Source: JBBSIG01 sp038232215
GTDB taxonomy: Bacteria; Actinomycetota; Thermoleophilia; Gaiellales; Gaiellaceae
Direction of reading: 5' to 3'
Assembly: GCA_038232215.1 (NCBI GenBank)
Contig: JBBSIG010000154.1
Coordinates: 1 to 6,465, forward strand
Length of the DNA stretch: 6,465 bases
The translations under genes were made by a program, and so were the position numbers. Positions 4,738 through 6,465 of this stretch are shown here, in pieces. Position 1 is the stretch's first letter, and each line of letters opens with the position of its first letter. A model generated the notes under the pieces. That model saw only the letters and a program-made list of their open reading frames with translations, ran no database searches and was not told where the DNA came from.

Positions 4738-6018
4738 TCAGCCGGAGCCCGGCGACTCGTCTTCCGCCTTCTCCTCCTCGCCCGCAACTCCCGGCCGGTA
4801 GTAGCGCCGGCCCTTCAGCTCGTCGGGCAGGTGGTCGAGCTCGAAGCCCGCCGGGTCGTCGTGCGGGTAGACGTATCCCTCCCCGTGGCCGAGCTTGCGG
4901 CCGTACCAGCTTCCGTCTCGAAGAGCCTTCGGCGGCTGGGCGTTCCCGCGCTCGCGTACGTCTCGCGTCGCCTCGGACAGAGCGACGTAGCTCGCGTTCG
5001 ACTTCGGGGCCCGCGCCAGGTAGACGGCCGCCTGGGCGAGGTTGAGGCGCGCCTCCGGGAGGCCGACGTGCTCGACCGCCTGCGCGGCCGCGACGGCCAC
5101 GAGCAGCGCGCGCGGGTCGGCGTTGCCGACGTCCTCCGAGGCGAGCACGACCATCCGGCGGGCGATGAAGCGGGCGTCTTCTCCTCCCTCGAGCATGGCG
5201 GCCAGGTAGTACACGGCCGCGTCGGGATCCGAGCCGCGCATCGACTTGATGAAGGCCGACGTGAAGTCGTAGTGGGCGTCGCCGCCCTTGTCGTAGAGGA
5301 GCGGCCGCTTGCGCGCGGCGTCCTCGACGTGACGCTCCGCCAGCGGCTCTCCGGCGGCCTCCGCGGTCTGCCACGCGAGCTCGAGGATGTTGAGCGCCGA
5401 GCGCGCGTCGCCGCCGGCCCGCTCGGCGATCGCGCGCTCGAGCTCCGGGGAGAGCTCGCCGCCGAGCTCCGAGGCGCCCCTGCGGACGAGCTCGGCGAGG
5501 TCGCTCTCGGAGTGCGGCTCGAGCTCGTACACCTGACAGCGGGAGAGGAGCGCCGAGTTGACCTCGAAGTAGGGGTTCTCCGTCGTCGCCCCGATCAGGG
5601 TGATCAGCCCCTCCTCGACCCCCGGCAGGAGCGCGTCCTGCTGTGCCTTGTTGAAGCGGTGGATCTCGTCGAGGAAGAGGATCGTGCGCGTCCCCGTCGC
5701 TCCGAGCCGCTCGCGCGCGCGGGCGAGCACCGCCCGCACCTCGGCGACGGTGGCGGAGACGGCGGACAGCTCCTCGAACTCGGCGCCGGTGGCGCCCGCC
5801 ACGATGCGAGCCAGCGTCGTCTTGCCGCTCCCGGGCGGCCCGTGGAAGATCGTCGAGCCGACCCGGTCCTCCGCCACGGCGAGGCGAAGCGCGGAGCCCT
5901 TGGCCAGGATGTGCCGCTGGCCGAGGAAGTCGTCGAGCGCCTGCGGACGGAGCCGCGACGCGAGCGGCGCCAGCTCCGACAGGCGCTCCTCGGCCGAGTC
6001 GGAGAAGAGATCGCCCAT
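4738..6018 (-). CDS. rarA: Replication-associated recombination protein A (RarA/MgsA), AAA+ ATPase
   Basis: This 426-residue protein matches the usual RarA/MgsA/WRNIP1 length and layout. The family acts at stalled replication forks and single-strand gaps, and is known to interact with single-strand binding protein and DNA ends. The N-terminus PLASRLRPQALDDFLGQRHI (18-37) is the family hallmark. Walker A is GPPGSGKT (60-67), Walker B is LFLDEIH (114-120), sensor 1 is GATTENP (143-149), the arginine finger is R160 in LLSRC, and sensor 2 is R206 in GDARSALN. The C-terminal tetramerisation part contains KSMRGSDPDAAVYYLA (258-273) and RRMVVLASEDVGNADP (287-302), followed by YVYPHD (382-387). The last 15 or so residues are acidic and poorly conserved. 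The ATG at 6018 is supported by a TANNNT element 6 nt upstream. The gene is divergent from the dioxygenase gene with only 22 bp between start codons. Confidence 0.97.
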   Translation of the reverse strand: MGDLFSDSAEERLSELAPLASRLRPQALDDFLGQRHILAKGSALRLAVAEDRVGSTIFHGPPGSGKTTLARIVAGATGAEFEELSAVSATVAEVRAVLARARERLGATGTRTILFLDEIHRFNKAQQDALLPGVEEGLITLIGATTENPYFEVNSALLSRCQVYELEPHSESDLAELVRRGASELGGELSPELERAIAERAGGDARSALNILELAWQTAEAAGEPLAERHVEDAARKRPLLYDKGGDAHYDFTSAFIKSMRGSDPDAAVYYLAAMLEGGEDARFIARRMVVLASEDVGNADPRALLVAVAAAQAVEHVGLPEARLNLAQAAVYLARAPKSNASYVALSEATRDVRERGNAQPPKALRDGSWYGRKLGHGEGYVYPHDDPAGFELDHLPDELKGRRYYRPGVAGEEEKAEDESPGSG

Positions 6019-6024
6019 GGACGG

Positions 6025-6030
6025 AAAGTA
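6025..6030 (-). promoter_or_regulatory. -10 element of a probably leaderless rarA transcript
   Basis: TACTTT on the minus strand is separated by 6 nt (CCGTCC) from the ATG at 6018. It shares two bases (6029-6030) with the -10 element of the divergent gene. Confidence 0.6.
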
Positions 6031-6034
6031 TGCT
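6029..6034 (+). promoter_or_regulatory. -10 element of a probably leaderless tryptophan dioxygenase transcript
   Basis: TATGCT lies 6 nt (CCGATC) before the GTG at 6041, the same arrangement as at the other genes. It supports GTG 6041 over the in-frame ATG at 6017, which would overlap the rarA start codon. Confidence 0.55.
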
Positions 6035-6040
6035 CCGATC

Positions 6041-6465
6041 GTGGCCGTCGAGGACTACTCGCAACCCGTTCTCCCGGGCGAGGGGGCGAGCGATTACGAG
6101 CGCTACCTCCGCACCGACGACCTGCTCGCGCTGCAGAAGCCGCCCGAGGAGCAGGCTCACCGCGACGAGCTGCTCTTCCAGACGGTGCACCAGTCCTCCG
6201 AGCTCTGGCTGAAGCTCGCGACCACCGAGGTCGAGACCGCGACCGGTCACGTCGCGCGGGAAGAGGTCCCGGCCGCGCTCAGGCTGCTCCGCCGAGCCTC
6301 GCTCTGCCTCCAGTTCATCACCGCGCAACTCGACATGCTCGAGCAGATGTCTCCCTGGGAGTATCAGACGATCCGCGAGGTGCTCGGGCACGGCAGCGGC
6401 TTCGACTCGCCGGGCTTCCGCGAGATCCGGCGCGTCTCGCCGCCGCTCGGCGAGGCGTTCGAGGC
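6041..6465 (+). CDS. kynA: Tryptophan 2,3-dioxygenase family protein (3' end outside window)
   Basis: The first 141 codons of a haem-dependent dioxygenase are visible, roughly half of the usual protein. The family oxidises L-tryptophan to N-formylkynurenine, the first step of the kynurenine pathway. YERYLRTDDLLALQ (19-32) is the N-terminal signature. H50 in FQTVHQSSELWLKL (46-59) corresponds to the distal-pocket histidine of characterised enzymes. LDMLEQMSPWEYQTIR (97-112) and GSGFDSPGFREIR (118-130) follow, with R127 at the position of the arginine that holds the substrate carboxylate. HQSSELW and GFDSPGF differ from the common HQTYELW and GFQS.QFR, as in an actinobacterial subfamily, so activity on tryptophan itself is likely but unproven. 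The proximal haem histidine lies outside the window. The start is either GTG 6041 (preferred, -10 element 6 nt upstream) or ATG 6017 (eight residues longer, overlapping rarA). Confidence 0.88.
   Translation, partial: MAVEDYSQPVLPGEGASDYERYLRTDDLLALQKPPEEQAHRDELLFQTVHQSSELWLKLATTEVETATGHVAREEVPAALRLLRRASLCLQFITAQLDMLEQMSPWEYQTIREVLGHGSGFDSPGFREIRRVSPPLGEAFE

Noticed and set aside
4724..6391. A 555-codon open frame on the minus strand covering rarA and the start of the dioxygenase gene
   Set aside because: It has no family motifs and is a low-complexity Arg/Gly/Ala-rich shadow of the rarA coding sequence in another frame, as expected in G+C-rich DNA.

Overview
The window is G+C-rich DNA, roughly two thirds G+C by eye. 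It looks like an ordinary chromosomal stretch of a high-GC bacterium, most likely an actinobacterium. The reasons are heavy G/C at third codon positions, GTG starts, close homologue types (RarA, TDO-family, arginase) and, above all, a -10-like TANNNT hexamer 6 or 7 nt before six start codons. That layout is typical of leaderless transcripts in Actinobacteria. A deep-branching lineage such as Thermoleophilia is possible, but this is a guess from style only.

Layout. 2-130 (+) is the 3' end of a gene for a probable SIS-domain sugar isomerase. 178-250 (-) is tRNA-Phe(GAA). 306-1214 (+) is an arginase. 1278-1775 and 1796-2200 (both -) form a two-gene unit read VOC/glyoxalase-fold protein first, then a GNAT acetyltransferase resembling AAC(6')-I enzymes. 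2433-3203 (+) is a class I SAM-dependent methyltransferase. 3208-3987 (-) is an alpha/beta hydrolase. 4050-4721 (+) is a YfcE/MJ0936-like metallophosphoesterase. 4738-6018 (-) is the AAA+ ATPase RarA/MgsA. 6041-6465 (+) is the 5' part of a tryptophan 2,3-dioxygenase-family gene cut by the window edge. Gene-free stretches are all under 300 bases; the largest is 2201-2432.

How the genes relate. Strands alternate almost gene by gene, so most genes are single transcription units, and only VOC-GNAT looks like an operon. The functions (arginine breakdown, tryptophan oxidation, replication-fork repair, small-molecule modification) form no single pathway. The signals that go beyond plain gene calling are: the repeated TANNNT-N6/7-start arrangement; overlapping divergent -10 elements between rarA and the dioxygenase gene; a nested inverted repeat spanning the stop codons of the convergent arginase and GNAT genes; and a perfect 13-bp palindrome upstream of the VOC-GNAT unit that fits the FadR-subfamily GntR operator pattern. 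I found no CRISPR array, insertion sequence, phage gene, toxin-antitoxin pair or convincing undescribed multi-gene system.
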